From Dysgonomonas hofstadii (GTDB lineage: Bacteria > Bacteroidota > Bacteroidia > Bacteroidales > Dysgonomonadaceae): a stretch of 64,000 bases of DNA. Within the stretch, counting starts at the first letter, position 1. The number at the start of each line of letters is the position of its first letter. The translations under genes were made by a program, and so were the position numbers. Shown piece after piece: positions 1-8,029 of the stretch. The stretch is from positions 186,001 to 250,000 of the forward strand of contig NZ_JACIEP010000005.1 in NCBI RefSeq assembly GCF_014196915.1. Direction: 5' to 3'. Below the pieces are notes generated by a model. It saw only the letters and a program-made list of their open reading frames with translations. It was not told the DNA's origin and searched no databases.

Positions 1-1
1 A

Positions 2-649
2 TGGCACGGGCTTGAAGCGTTGGCTAATCCCCGTTGCTGGCTGCTCGGATTGACAGTGTTTTTCCTTGCCCGTGTACAGGCATGCCTTTTCTTTATCAAC
101 CGTCTGGCTGATGAGACGCTGGTAAGCCGTTCGCGGAAATTCTTATTGTACAACTCTATACCGTTCGTAGTGTGTTTTCTTGGTTTTGTTATCTGGTCGT
201 TTATTGCTGATGGATATGCAGTGAACCCTGATACAAAGGAAGTGTTTATGGCACCTCATAAGTATTTGAACAACATGATAGAAATGCCGGTTGTAGGTAT
301 TGTATTTTTAGCAGGAGTTGTCCTTGTCCTGTTCGGTATAGGTAAAACGCTGATGAGTAAAGAATTTAGTAAGGGTATATGGATCACAGGGATTGGTACA
401 GTGCTTACAGTGTGTATGCTGCTGTTGATAACCGGATTCAATAATACAGCATATTACCCGTCGGCAACCGATTTACAGAGTTCGTTGACTATACAGAATT
501 CTTCGTCCAGTGAATTTACATTGACTGTAATGAGTGTGGTTTCGCTGCTTGTGCCATTTGTATTGGCATATATCTTCTATGCATGGAACTCTCTTGAAAA
601 GAAACGTTTCAAAGCAGAGGATTTGAAAGATGACGGGCATGTTTATTAA
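2..649 (+). CDS. cydB: cytochrome bd ubiquinol oxidase subunit II, C-terminal part
   Basis: This is the 3' portion of CydB, the second membrane subunit of cytochrome bd oxidase, which oxidises quinol and reduces oxygen to water in the inner membrane. The reading frame is open to the left window edge, so the true start lies outside; a TTG at 20 is not a credible start. Several hydrophobic membrane segments are visible (around window residues 14-26, 48-66, 95-110, 128-146, 180-196), and the C-terminal block with AYYPS, then SLTI and NSSSS followed by a last helix ending in YAWNSLEKK is typical of CydB. The gene ends in a very strong palindromic terminator 8 bases downstream. CydA should lie just upstream. 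Family assignment is secure; the partial state is due to the window edge. Confidence 0.93.
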   Translation, partial: WHGLEALANPRCWLLGLTVFFLARVQACLFFINRLADETLVSRSRKFLLYNSIPFVVCFLGFVIWSFIADGYAVNPDTKEVFMAPHKYLNNMIEMPVVGIVFLAGVVLVLFGIGKTLMSKEFSKGIWITGIGTVLTVCMLLLITGFNNTAYYPSATDLQSSLTIQNSSSSEFTLTVMSVVSLLVPFVLAYIFYAWNSLEKKRFKAEDLKDDGHVY

Positions 650-656
650 TATTTAA

Positions 657-712
657 GTTTATAAATAGAAAGAGGAAGATTTTATAAAATCTTCCTCTTT
701 CTATTTATAAAC
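657..712 (+). terminator. 56-bp perfect palindrome, terminator after cydB
   Basis: Bases 657-712 form a perfect inverted repeat, 28 bases per arm with no unpaired loop on paper, starting GTTTATAAATAGAAAGAGG and ending with its exact complement. It begins 8 bases after the cydB stop. There is no long T-run, but the A/T-rich outer arms would supply U-rich RNA ends. It probably ends cydB transcription and may act on both strands. Confidence 0.7.
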
Positions 713-727
713 ATTGAATCTCTTAAC

Positions 728-757
728 AAAAAAGGGAACCGATTTATTATCAGTCCC
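728..757 (-). terminator. rho-independent terminator of the ferredoxin gene
   Basis: Read on the minus strand, GGGACTGA, a 7-base AT loop, then TCGGTTCCC followed by TTTTTT. One bulged base interrupts the stem. It lies 25 bases beyond the ferredoxin stop codon, with the T-run on the correct side for that gene. Confidence 0.7.
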
Positions 758-782
758 CTCTGTATTTTATGCCTCTGCTATC

Positions 783-950
783 TTATGCAGGGTGGATTGC
801 TTCAGTTGGACAAGCGTCAGCGCAAGTTCCACAGTCGGTGCAAGTATCAGGATCGATTTTATAGATATCGCCTTCTGAAATTGCGTTTACCGGGCACTCG
901 TCAATACAAGTTCCGCAAGCAATACAATCTTCATTAATTACGTAAGCCAT
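783..950 (-). CDS. small 2x[4Fe-4S] ferredoxin
   Basis: A 55-residue bacterial ferredoxin. Two CxxCxxCxxxCP cluster motifs are visible: CIACGTCIDECP near residues 9-20 and CTDCGTCADACP near residues 37-48. Each would bind a 4Fe-4S cluster, giving a soluble low-potential electron carrier. The length is the usual one for clostridial-type ferredoxins. The ATG at 950 is the only plausible start. The gene stands alone, with its own canonical Bacteroidetes promoter (989-1020) and terminator (728-757), so it is monocistronic. Redox partners cannot be named from the context. The family call is very secure. Confidence 0.95.
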   Translation of the reverse strand: MAYVINEDCIACGTCIDECPVNAISEGDIYKIDPDTCTDCGTCADACPTEAIHPA

Positions 951-988
951 GATTTCTGTTTTTTAATATTATTACTAACTTTGATGTA

Positions 989-1020
989 CAAATATAACTA
1001 GTTTTTTTATTTGCTACAAA
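989..1020 (-). promoter_or_regulatory. Bacteroidetes promoter for the ferredoxin gene
   Basis: On the minus strand, TTTG (1017-1020) is followed after 20 bases by TATATTTG (989-996). This is an exact match to the Bacteroidetes -33 TTTG / -7 TAnnTTTG pattern. It lies about 38 bases upstream of the ferredoxin ATG. Confidence 0.75.
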
Positions 1021-1232
1021 CCTAAACTATTAGATAATGTGAATAATCGGATTGTTTTTATCTATAAAGATTTTATTGAATAATTTAATTTATTATCTGT
1101 TAGTTTGTTAAGTGGAGTTTGCAATTTGGGGGTAAACGGTTGTGCTGATGCTTATTTTGATTCTTTCTAATTAATTATTCTTATAATAAAGACCGGAATA
1201 TCACGTTTTTAAAGAACATAAATATTAAAAAA

Positions 1233-1943
1233 TTGAAAACAATCAAATTATATATCTTATTCTTGCTGACAGTTATTTTCTCAACAAATATATATGCTCA
1301 ATACCGCAAGCCTATAAATCAGCCTTTTGCCGATCAGAAGTTGTATCATCTGGGCTTCTCATTGGGTATAAACGGTCAGGATATGATACTTTCTCATACA
1401 GGCTTTGTAGGTGATAACGGGGAGTCGTGGTTTGCTGAAATACCGTCCTATTCTGTTGGATTCAGTGTAGGTATAATAGGGGACAGGTACCTGAACGAAT
1501 ATCTGAATCTGCGATTATCTCCAAGCCTGCATTTAGGGGAAAGGCGGTTCGTATTCAGAGAGCAAACCTCGGGCGAAGAATATGAAACCTCTTTACGGGC
1601 TAACTACCTGACTATACCTCTACATCTGAAATTTAGTGTGCCCCGCATTAAGAATTACCGTCCGTATGTGTTAGCCGGGGCATATACAGCTATAGATTTA
1701 GGAACGAAGAACGATGATGCCCTCTATTTTAAGAAAATGGATTATGGCCTTGAATTTGGTGTCGGTTGTAATTTCTATTTTCCTCTGTTTAAACTTTGTC
1801 CGGAACTCCGATTTTCTTTTGGGCTGAAAGATCTGATCAATAAAGACAGATCAGAAATCGATGATAAAACCATGGTTAAATATACAGACGCTATATCTTC
1901 AGGAAGATCGAGAATGATCTCCCTTATTTTTAATTTTGAATAA
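1233..1943 (+). CDS. PorT-like outer-membrane beta-barrel protein
   Basis: This 236-residue protein has a signal peptide (about residues 1-22, ending YAQ) and then alternating amphipathic strands ending in an aromatic residue (SLIFNFE), as in small outer-membrane barrels. The length, the RPYVLAGAY block and the FPLFKLCPELRFSFGL block resemble PorT, a type IX secretion/gliding component, but the generic OMP_b-brl_2 family is the safer label. The start is a TTG at 1233; no in-frame ATG lies nearby upstream. The stop overlaps the next start (TAATG), so it is translationally coupled to a GNAT gene. I see no other T9SS genes in the window. Confidence 0.7.
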   Translation: MKTIKLYILFLLTVIFSTNIYAQYRKPINQPFADQKLYHLGFSLGINGQDMILSHTGFVGDNGESWFAEIPSYSVGFSVGIIGDRYLNEYLNLRLSPSLHLGERRFVFREQTSGEEYETSLRANYLTIPLHLKFSVPRIKNYRPYVLAGAYTAIDLGTKNDDALYFKKMDYGLEFGVGCNFYFPLFKLCPELRFSFGLKDLINKDRSEIDDKTMVKYTDAISSGRSRMISLIFNFE

Positions 1944-2377
1944 TGCCCCTTATGAATCTCAGATATCGGGAAAATTGTAATAATATTTCTTGGGAGAGGG
2001 TAGCTGCTTTGTTGCAAGAGGTTGACATGTCTTTCACCACTCCCGAAATACACCGGGTTTCGTTTGAAGTAAGCTATGCGGTTATCTTTGTTTTCGATGA
2101 AAATAAAATGATCGGTATGGGACGTATTCTGTCAGATGGAGTACGCCAGTCTGCTATGTATGATATAGCGGTCGATCCATATTATCAGGGATTTGGGATC
2201 GGACAGGAGATCGTAAAAAGATTACTGGAGAAAACGCCCGGTTGTAATTGCATATTATATGCCTCTCCCGGAAAAGAAGGTTTTTACAGGAAATTAGGAT
2301 TCAAAAAAATGAAGACTGGAATGGTATTATTCTCTAATCCTGAGAGGATGGCGGATGATGGATTTGTTGAAGAATGA
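1943..2377 (+). CDS. GNAT family N-acetyltransferase
   Basis: A 144-residue acetyl-CoA-dependent acetyltransferase. The core GNAT fold is visible: a beta strand with MYDIAVDPYYQGFGIGQEIV (about residues 70-90), in which the GFGIG loop binds the acetyl-CoA pyrophosphate, followed by ASPGKEGFYRKLGFK, the typical motif-B helix. The substrate is unknown. It overlaps the upstream barrel gene by one base and the downstream YgbA-like gene by four bases (ATGA), so the three are probably co-translated. Confidence 0.85.
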   Translation: MPLMNLRYRENCNNISWERVAALLQEVDMSFTTPEIHRVSFEVSYAVIFVFDENKMIGMGRILSDGVRQSAMYDIAVDPYYQGFGIGQEIVKRLLEKTPGCNCILYASPGKEGFYRKLGFKKMKTGMVLFSNPERMADDGFVEE

Positions 2378-2670
2378 ACGAAACAGAGAAAAAGACCGTC
2401 GCCAAAATGATCAGTATCTATTGTGCTGCTAAACACGGTATTTCTGAGGGTTTATGTGACGATTGTGCCGAACTGAACGAGTATGCCCGGAAACGTTTGG
2501 AAAAATGTACATTTGGTGATAATAAACCAACTTGTGAAAAATGCCCCGTTCATTGTTATAGACCGGATATGAGAATGAAAATAAGGAATGTTATGCAGTT
2601 TTCCGGCCCCAGGATGTTATTTCACAATCCGGTATTGGCAATAAGGCATTTGTTAAAGAACTTAAGGTAA
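2374..2670 (+). CDS. YgbA-like 'nitrous oxide-stimulated promoter' family protein
   Basis: A 98-residue protein matching the YgbA_NO family. It has a conserved cysteine pattern (CDDC near residue 27, then a CEKCPVHCY block near residue 55) and the signature MRMKIRNVMQFSGPRML followed by a proline-containing C-terminal helix. The E. coli homologue is induced by nitrosative stress; its biochemical role is not established in my knowledge. The cysteines suggest metal or Fe-S binding (inference). It is coupled to the preceding GNAT gene by an ATGA overlap. Confidence 0.8.
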   Translation: MNETEKKTVAKMISIYCAAKHGISEGLCDDCAELNEYARKRLEKCTFGDNKPTCEKCPVHCYRPDMRMKIRNVMQFSGPRMLFHNPVLAIRHLLKNLR

Positions 2671-2840
2671 AGTATCTTTCTGTTTTGTATATCAAAATGA
2701 CACCAATTGTAAAAATATCTTATTTTTATCAATTATCTGTATTTTAAATATAGATTCCCTTAACACTTTATTGTGATAATTTGCTATATTAGGGCGTTGA
2801 AAACAAAATCTATCTAAGACTAAATAACACTAATAAATTT

Positions 2841-4343
2841 ATGGAGAACAAATCTAAATTGGAACTCGATCCGCTGATTGAGTTTATCGGAAAACCATCC
2901 TCCCAGTTTACAAAAGCGGATATAATCAGGTATATCGAAGAAAATCAGGTGGAAATGCTCAATTTTATGTATCCTGCTGCCGATGGACGGCTTAAAACTT
3001 TAAATTTTGTAATCAACGACAGGGATTACCTCAATAATATTCTTTCGTATGGAGAAAGAGTGGACGGATCCAGTTTGTTTCCCTTTATAGAGGCCGGTAG
3101 CAGCGATTTGTACGTGGTGCCTCGTTTTCGTACTGCCTTTATTGATCCGTTTTCCGAGTTGCCCACTATCTGTTTTCTCTGTTCATATTTTAACAAAGAT
3201 GGTGACCGGCTCGAAAATTCACCGGAATATACATTACACAAAGCTTCCAAAGCCTTTACCGAAGTCACAGGGATGACATTTGAGGCTATGGGTGAACTGG
3301 AATATTATATCATATCGGATAGTGACGATGCTTTTATGGCTACCGATCAGAAGGGATACCATGAATCTGCTCCGTTTGCAAAATATAACGAATTCAGGAT
3401 GATGTGTATGGAATACATTGCCCGGACAGGAGGACAGGTGAAATACGGACATTCCGAGGTTGGAAATTTTACACAGGATGGGAAAATATATGAGCAGAAT
3501 GAAATTGAATTCTTACCTACCAATGTAGAGGACGCTGCAGATCAGTTGGTGCTTGCCAAGTGGATAATCCGTAATCTTGCATATGAATATGGGCTGGATA
3601 TAACCTTTGCGCCTAAGATTACCGTTGGTAAGGCCGGATCGGGTATGCATATCCATATGCAGATAATGAAGGATGGGAAAAATCAAATGCTTTACAATGG
3701 AGTTCTGTCTGATGCGGCACGTAAGGCAATCGGAGGAATGATGGTTCTGGCTCCTTCCATTACAGCTTTTGGAAATACGAATCCTACGTCTTATCTCAGG
3801 CTGGTGCCAAATCAGGAAGCTCCTACAAGTGTTTGTTGGGGCGATCGTAACAGGTCTGTTCTGGTGCGTGTCCCATTAGGCTGGACTACCAAAAAGGATA
3901 TGTCTTCGCAGGTAAATCCATTAGAAGTACCGTCTGATATAGAAAAATTGCAAAAGCAGACTGTTGAAATGCGCTCACCTGACGGATCGGCCGATGTCTA
4001 TGAACTTTTAGCAGGATTGGCTGTCGCCTGCCGTTACGGGTTTGAAATGCCTGATGCACTGGAAGTCGCAGAGGAAACGTATGTGAATGTAAATATTCAC
4101 AGAGCAGAATATAAGGATATGACGGCCAATCTGGTTCACCTTCCTGATAGTTGCGCGGCTTCTGCTAAAAAATTAAACGAGCAGCGTGCTATATTCGAAA
4201 AATATAATGTATTTAGCCCCGGTCTCATTGATGGCATTATCAAGAGCCTTGAATCATATAAAGATGCATCGTTAAGGGATGAACTGGTAGATAATCCAGA
4301 AAAGATTCAGGAACTGGTGAATACTTATTTCTATTGCGGATAA
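2841..4343 (+). CDS. glnA: glutamine synthetase
   Basis: This 500-residue enzyme joins ammonia to glutamate using ATP. It has the GS beta-grasp N-terminal domain (about 1-120) and the catalytic barrel. Recognisable motifs are GELEYYI (metal-ligand glutamates, near residue 150), GSGMHIHMQI (catalytic-loop histidines, near 270), NPTSYLRLVPNQEAP and NRSVLVRVP (ATP and glutamate site, near 315-350) and VEMRSPDGSADVY (near 375). The length fits the ~500-residue GS of Bacteroidales rather than the ~730-residue GSIII. The adenylylation tyrosine region cannot be judged by eye. It is monocistronic, with a hairpin terminator at 4363-4405. I see no consensus promoter in the 170 bases upstream. Confidence 0.88.
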   Translation: MENKSKLELDPLIEFIGKPSSQFTKADIIRYIEENQVEMLNFMYPAADGRLKTLNFVINDRDYLNNILSYGERVDGSSLFPFIEAGSSDLYVVPRFRTAFIDPFSELPTICFLCSYFNKDGDRLENSPEYTLHKASKAFTEVTGMTFEAMGELEYYIISDSDDAFMATDQKGYHESAPFAKYNEFRMMCMEYIARTGGQVKYGHSEVGNFTQDGKIYEQNEIEFLPTNVEDAADQLVLAKWIIRNLAYEYGLDITFAPKITVGKAGSGMHIHMQIMKDGKNQMLYNGVLSDAARKAIGGMMVLAPSITAFGNTNPTSYLRLVPNQEAPTSVCWGDRNRSVLVRVPLGWTTKKDMSSQVNPLEVPSDIEKLQKQTVEMRSPDGSADVYELLAGLAVACRYGFEMPDALEVAEETYVNVNIHRAEYKDMTANLVHLPDSCAASAKKLNEQRAIFEKYNVFSPGLIDGIIKSLESYKDASLRDELVDNPEKIQELVNTYFYCG

Positions 4344-4362
4344 AAATAGATTACAAGAAGAG

Positions 4363-4405
4363 TATCTGTAAATACAAAGATGAAGATATCCTATATTTAC
4401 AGATA
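4363..4405 (+). terminator. terminator after glnA
   Basis: TATCTGTAAATA (4363-4374) and TATTTACAGATA (4394-4405) are perfect 12-base complementary arms around a 19-base loop, followed by TTTTATTTAT. It starts 20 bases after the glnA stop. Confidence 0.7.
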
Positions 4406-4454
4406 TTTTATTTATGACAATCAGTAGTTGAAATTATGATTGTAAAAAATAAAT

Positions 4455-4914
4455 GTTCAATTATTTTCTACTACGCGCAATCGAAGATTGCTTGTGTTCC
4501 TTTTGGCCAAATCCCCAAAAGGAACCAAAAACGCTTTAGTGGCTCATCCTTCGTGCGACCCGTTACAGGCTCACGGGCTAAATGGAAAGATTGTCCTGCG
4601 GACGCTTTCCATTTCACGCCCCTCTCGCCTGACGGGTGCCCCGCACTACGGCTTAATGCCACCAGGCGAAGCCACCTCAAGGCAGGGTAATTCTCTATCG
4701 TGCGCCAGCTTTCCGTGCATAGGTTCCTACGACGGGCACCTGTCCGGTGAAGACGGCGTGAAACCAAATACTGTCTGAGCCGCAGGCGAGTTTATTTGGT
4801 TTAGCCGGCAAGCCGATGACAGGTCGGCGGGGAACAAAGCACTAGCCTTTTGTTTCGTTTTGGGCAATGCCAAAATGAAAAACAAACCCGAAGGGTGCGT
4901 TAGTAAAATTGAAC
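4455..4914 (+). repeat. GC-rich structured dispersed repeat, copy 1
   Basis: A ~460-bp block, clearly more GC-rich than its flanks, repeated in reverse orientation at 32221-32677. The ends are inverted repeats (GTTCAATT at 4455-4462, AATTGAAC at 4907-4914). Internal hairpins include CAATC-GAA-GATTG (4478-4490), an 11-bp stem at 4496-4506/4515-4525 with an 8-base loop, CCAAATA...TATTTGG (about 4764-4799), a long stem around 4850-4885 and ACCC-GAA-GGGT (about 4886-4896). The 11-bp stem differs in sequence from copy 2 but keeps perfect pairing. A possible outer 11-base inverted pair AATCAGTAGTT (4419-4429)/AACTACTGATT (4925-4935) exists only here. No transposase is present. Overlapping open frames look non-coding. 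It sits between the convergent genes glnA and aroC. Confidence 0.85.
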
Positions 4915-4943
4915 GATTAAATCTAACTACTGATTCGCGTTAT

Positions 4944-6020
4944 TTACAGAAAAGCTTTATTTATTTTGCTTAGCAGGTAGTAATCGAGGATGGTCATTGC
5001 CGCCATAGCTTCGACAATAGGCACAGCACGTGGTAATACACAGGCGTCGTGACGTCCCCGGGCCTTCAGGTCTGTATCTTCTCCGGCTTTATCCACTGTT
5101 TTCTGTTGCATTAGTATAGTTGCCACAGGTTTAAAAGCCACCCGGAAGTATATATCTTGTCCATTTGATATTCCGCCTTGTATTCCACCCGAATGATTGG
5201 TGCGGGTGCTGATTTGGCCCTTGTCGTTAAAAAATTCGTCGTTTACTTCCGAACCTCGATGACTTACATCAAAACCGTCTCCATATTCGAATCCTTTCAC
5301 TGCGTTGATACTTAGCATGGCGCTACCCAGTGCCGCATGAAGCTTTCCGAATACAGGTTCGCCCAATCCTGCAGGAGTCCCTTTTATAACACAGGTAATA
5401 ACTCCGCCGATGGTATCACCTTTCGATTTGACTTCCTCTATGAGGCTGATCATTTCTTCGGCTTTTTCCCGATCGGGACAACGTACAGGAGTAGACTCTA
5501 TCAGGGAAAGATCATATTCGGTATATGGCTTTTCCTGTTTGATGCAGGCTACCTGTGATGTAAATGCTGTGATTTCTATGTTGAGTTGCTTTAGAGCCAG
5601 TTTAGCGATCGCTCCTGCCACACACCGGGCTATAGTTTCCCGTGCTGAAGATCGTCCTCCGCCTCTATGGTCACGTACGCCATATTTCTGGTTATAGGTA
5701 TAATCGGCATGAGACGGGCGGTAGAGATCTTTCAGATTATCGTAATCGGAAGAATGTTGGTTTGCGTTGCGGATAATAAATCCGATCGGCGTACCTGTGG
5801 TTTTGCCATCGTATACTCCCGAAAGGAATTCCACTTCGTCGTTCTCCTTGCGAGGGGTTGTTATTTTAGATTGTCCCGGACGGCGGCGGTTCAGCTCGTT
5901 TTGGATAAACTCCATATCCATGGTTATACCCGAAGGGCATCCGTCGATAACTCCGCCAATGGCTGCGCCATGAGATTCTCCGTATGATGTGAGTCTGAAA
6001 ATATTCCCGAATGTATTCAT
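4944..6020 (-). CDS. aroC: chorismate synthase
   Basis: This 358-residue enzyme catalyses the last step of the shikimate pathway, converting EPSP to chorismate with reduced FMN as cofactor. Signature regions are visible: [18 protein letters not shown] at residues 14-31, RRPGQSK near 47, [15 protein letters not shown] followed by [13 protein letters not shown] near residues 102-130, and [10 protein letters not shown] near 278. All match normal AroC, and the length is typical. A -7-like TAAATTTG lies at 6042-6049 on the minus strand. The gene is alone; its 3' end faces the structured repeat. aroB lies far away at 61-62 kb. Confidence 0.96.
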   Translation of the reverse strand: MNTFGNIFRLTSYGESHGAAIGGVIDGCPSGITMDMEFIQNELNRRRPGQSKITTPRKENDEVEFLSGVYDGKTTGTPIGFIIRNANQHSSDYDNLKDLYRPSHADYTYNQKYGVRDHRGGGRSSARETIARCVAGAIAKLALKQLNIEITAFTSQVACIKQEKPYTEYDLSLIESTPVRCPDREKAEEMISLIEEVKSKGDTIGGVITCVIKGTPAGLGEPVFGKLHAALGSAMLSINAVKGFEYGDGFDVSHRGSEVNDEFFNDKGQISTRTNHSGGIQGGISNGQDIYFRVAFKPVATILMQQKTVDKAGEDTDLKARGRHDACVLPRAVPIVEAMAAMTILDYYLLSKINKAFL

Positions 6021-6217
6021 CTTATTCTATAATATATTTTACAAATTTACGGCAAAATATTCAAATGATATGCAAATCGATAAAATTAGCATTTATATTA
6101 TACGAAAAGAGAATGTTATAAGCCTTATTAATATAAATTAAAGTAAAATTTAAGATTAAATTGCTAAATTTGCGGATTGTTTAAGATAGTCAAAAAATCT
6201 TGTTTAAAATAAGTGGA

Positions 6218-7720
6218 ATGAGAATATTCAAAATCTGTTTCAGTCTTATTGTATTTTTACTTGTATATGTTTGTGTCGATGCCCAGAATCAGGCCGAACG
6301 GGACAGTTTGCTTAATAAGATAACCAATATAGATGCAAAGTTGAGGACCTTCTCTGAGAGAGATACTACCCGGGGATTTTCGGCTCCCTTAAAAATAGAT
6401 ACGGTTTATGCTAACCAGTTGCAGGATATAAACATGCAACCATTCAGGGACGAAAAGGGCTTATTGCTAGTTGAATCCGACTGGACTCCTTTTCCTAATT
6501 ATATAACATTCAGAGATACTGTTATTTTTGAGCCGGCATATCTCCCCGTAATATTTGAAGGGAAAATATTGTCGGATGATATTGATTTCAGGACAAAAGA
6601 AACCTCCCCGAATGAAGAATTTCACCTTATTTCACCTGACAGTACCTTTGCACCTAAGCTAAAACGTATAGCAGAGATTGAAGATATGAGGAGGTTCTAT
6701 TATATGAATAATCCTCAGAAGATACGCCTGAACGCTTTGGCTTTTCAGGATGCTCCTGTAATAGAATCACAGGAAATAGAGCGACGTAGCCCGTTTAAGG
6801 ATTTAATTACAGCCGAAAAGCCGGTAGAATTTATCAGGCCGGATGTAGAAAAGACGGAGATCAAACTTCTGAATTGGTTAACGACCGGAGAACATCGTTT
6901 GCAACTTACATATAATACTTATTCTGATAATTGGGGTGGGGATAATAACTTCGATTTATTTAGCCATCAAAAATTTAATATTAATTATAAGAAAAATAAG
7001 ATTAAGTTTGATAACCTTATAGAATGGAGGCTTCAGCTTAAGCAATTAACATCCGTGGAGGATAAGGATAAGGAGGAAAATAAAAATAAAGGTAAGCTGA
7101 ATATTATTGATGATTATTTGAGAACATATAGTACCTTTAGTATTGAAGCTTTTTATAAAAAATGGTTTTATTCCACTAATCTGGAAATGAAAACTCCGGT
7201 ATTTCCTAAAAGAGCCACCGATGCACAACGGACTCCTCAAAGAGGATTTCTTGCACCTTTCGAACTTAACTTAGGGGTCGGTATGCGCTATGAAACAGAG
7301 ACTACTTCAAAAAAAGATAAATATCGTAAGTTCAAGGTATCTACAGACTTATCTGTCTTGTCAATGAATTATAAGTATTCGAGATATGATAAAGAAAAGA
7401 TATCTCCAACAAACTTTGGTATAGAAGAAGGTAATTCTCAAACAGATTTGGGTTCTACATTTAATGTGAATTTAGCTTACTCACATAATAGATATACAAA
7501 AATTTCGTCGCGTATGAAATATTTTACAAATTATGAAAGAGTATATGTTGAGTGGGAAAATTCATTTGATTTTGCTATCAATAATTATTTTGCTACTACA
7601 TTATATTTTTATCTCAAATATGATGATAGTCTTCCAGAAGAAAAACGAAACAATGATAAAACATGGAAATATTTCAATTTTAATCAGATGCTTCGTTTTG
7701 GTTTGACCTACACCTGGTAA
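6218..7720 (+). CDS. DUF3078 outer-membrane-type protein
   Basis: About 500 residues. I chose the ATG at 6218 (MRIFKICFSL, a clear signal peptide ending near VDAQ) over the TTG at 6200 because a purine-rich AAGTGGA precedes it. The N-terminal third is a soluble linker; from about residue 225 (YSDNWGGDNNF, FNINYKK) to the end (LRFGLTYTW) the pattern is alternating strands with a terminal aromatic residue, as in outer-membrane barrels. The NWGG block is the DUF3078 signature. The function is unknown. It is monocistronic and followed by the initiator tRNA. Confidence 0.75.
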   Translation: MRIFKICFSLIVFLLVYVCVDAQNQAERDSLLNKITNIDAKLRTFSERDTTRGFSAPLKIDTVYANQLQDINMQPFRDEKGLLLVESDWTPFPNYITFRDTVIFEPAYLPVIFEGKILSDDIDFRTKETSPNEEFHLISPDSTFAPKLKRIAEIEDMRRFYYMNNPQKIRLNALAFQDAPVIESQEIERRSPFKDLITAEKPVEFIRPDVEKTEIKLLNWLTTGEHRLQLTYNTYSDNWGGDNNFDLFSHQKFNINYKKNKIKFDNLIEWRLQLKQLTSVEDKDKEENKNKGKLNIIDDYLRTYSTFSIEAFYKKWFYSTNLEMKTPVFPKRATDAQRTPQRGFLAPFELNLGVGMRYETETTSKKDKYRKFKVSTDLSVLSMNYKYSRYDKEKISPTNFGIEEGNSQTDLGSTFNVNLAYSHNRYTKISSRMKYFTNYERVYVEWENSFDFAINNYFATTLYFYLKYDDSLPEEKRNNDKTWKYFNFNQMLRFGLTYTW

Positions 7721-7802
7721 AAAAACTTATCCGGCTAACAACTTCTATATTTACAACTTAGATGCCGGATGTAAATAAAAATGTTTATTAATGCGGTTTT
7801 TA

Positions 7803-7834
7803 TTTGGAGCATTACAATAAATTACATACTTTTG
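7803..7834 (+). promoter_or_regulatory. promoter of the initiator tRNA
   Basis: TTTG (7803-7806), a 20-base spacer, then TACTTTTG (7827-7834), 12 bases before the tRNA. It is an exact fit to the Bacteroidetes -33/-7 consensus. Confidence 0.8.
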
Positions 7835-7846
7835 CACTCACAATAT

Positions 7847-7918
7847 CGCGGAATGGAGCAGTGGTAGCTCGCCAGGCTCATAACCTGGAGGTCGTTGGTT
7901 CGAGTCCAGCTTCCGCAA
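7847..7918 (+). tRNA. tRNA-fMet (CAT), initiator
   Basis: A 72-base cloverleaf. The acceptor is CGCGGAA/TTCCGCA, with the unpaired C1-A72 that marks bacterial initiator tRNAs, and the discriminator is A73. The anticodon arm is CCAGG-CTCATAA-CCTGG with anticodon CAT. The T-arm loop is TTCGAGT. CCA is not encoded (ACT follows). The anticodon stem has only two of the three usual consecutive G-C pairs (A29-U41 replaces the first). Confidence 0.95.
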
Positions 7919-7928
7919 CTAAAGGAAA

Positions 7929-7960
7929 AGCAATCGAGAAATCGGTTGCTTTTTTATTTT
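7929..7960 (+). terminator. terminator after tRNA-fMet
   Basis: AGCAATCGA (7929-7937), loop GAAA, TCGGTTGCT (7942-7950; one G-U pair), then TTTTTATTTT. This is a strong rho-independent terminator 10 bases beyond the tRNA. Confidence 0.85.
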
Positions 7961-8029
7961 AATATCAATTGATTAATGAGTTAGGGTCAACGAAAAAAAG
8001 GATATCTTTTCAGTTTAATTAAATATATA

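Noticed and set aside
2671-2840. Possible riboswitch upstream of glnA
   Set aside because: No recognisable glutamine or other riboswitch core; the leader is A/T-rich without a stable fold by eye.
4436-4778. Three overlapping ORFs (84-98 residues) in repeat copy 1, and two in copy 2 (32357-32599, 32455-32667)
   Set aside because: They lie in opposite frames of a structured repeat, the frames are not under visible protein constraint between the copies, and hairpins explain the conservation better.
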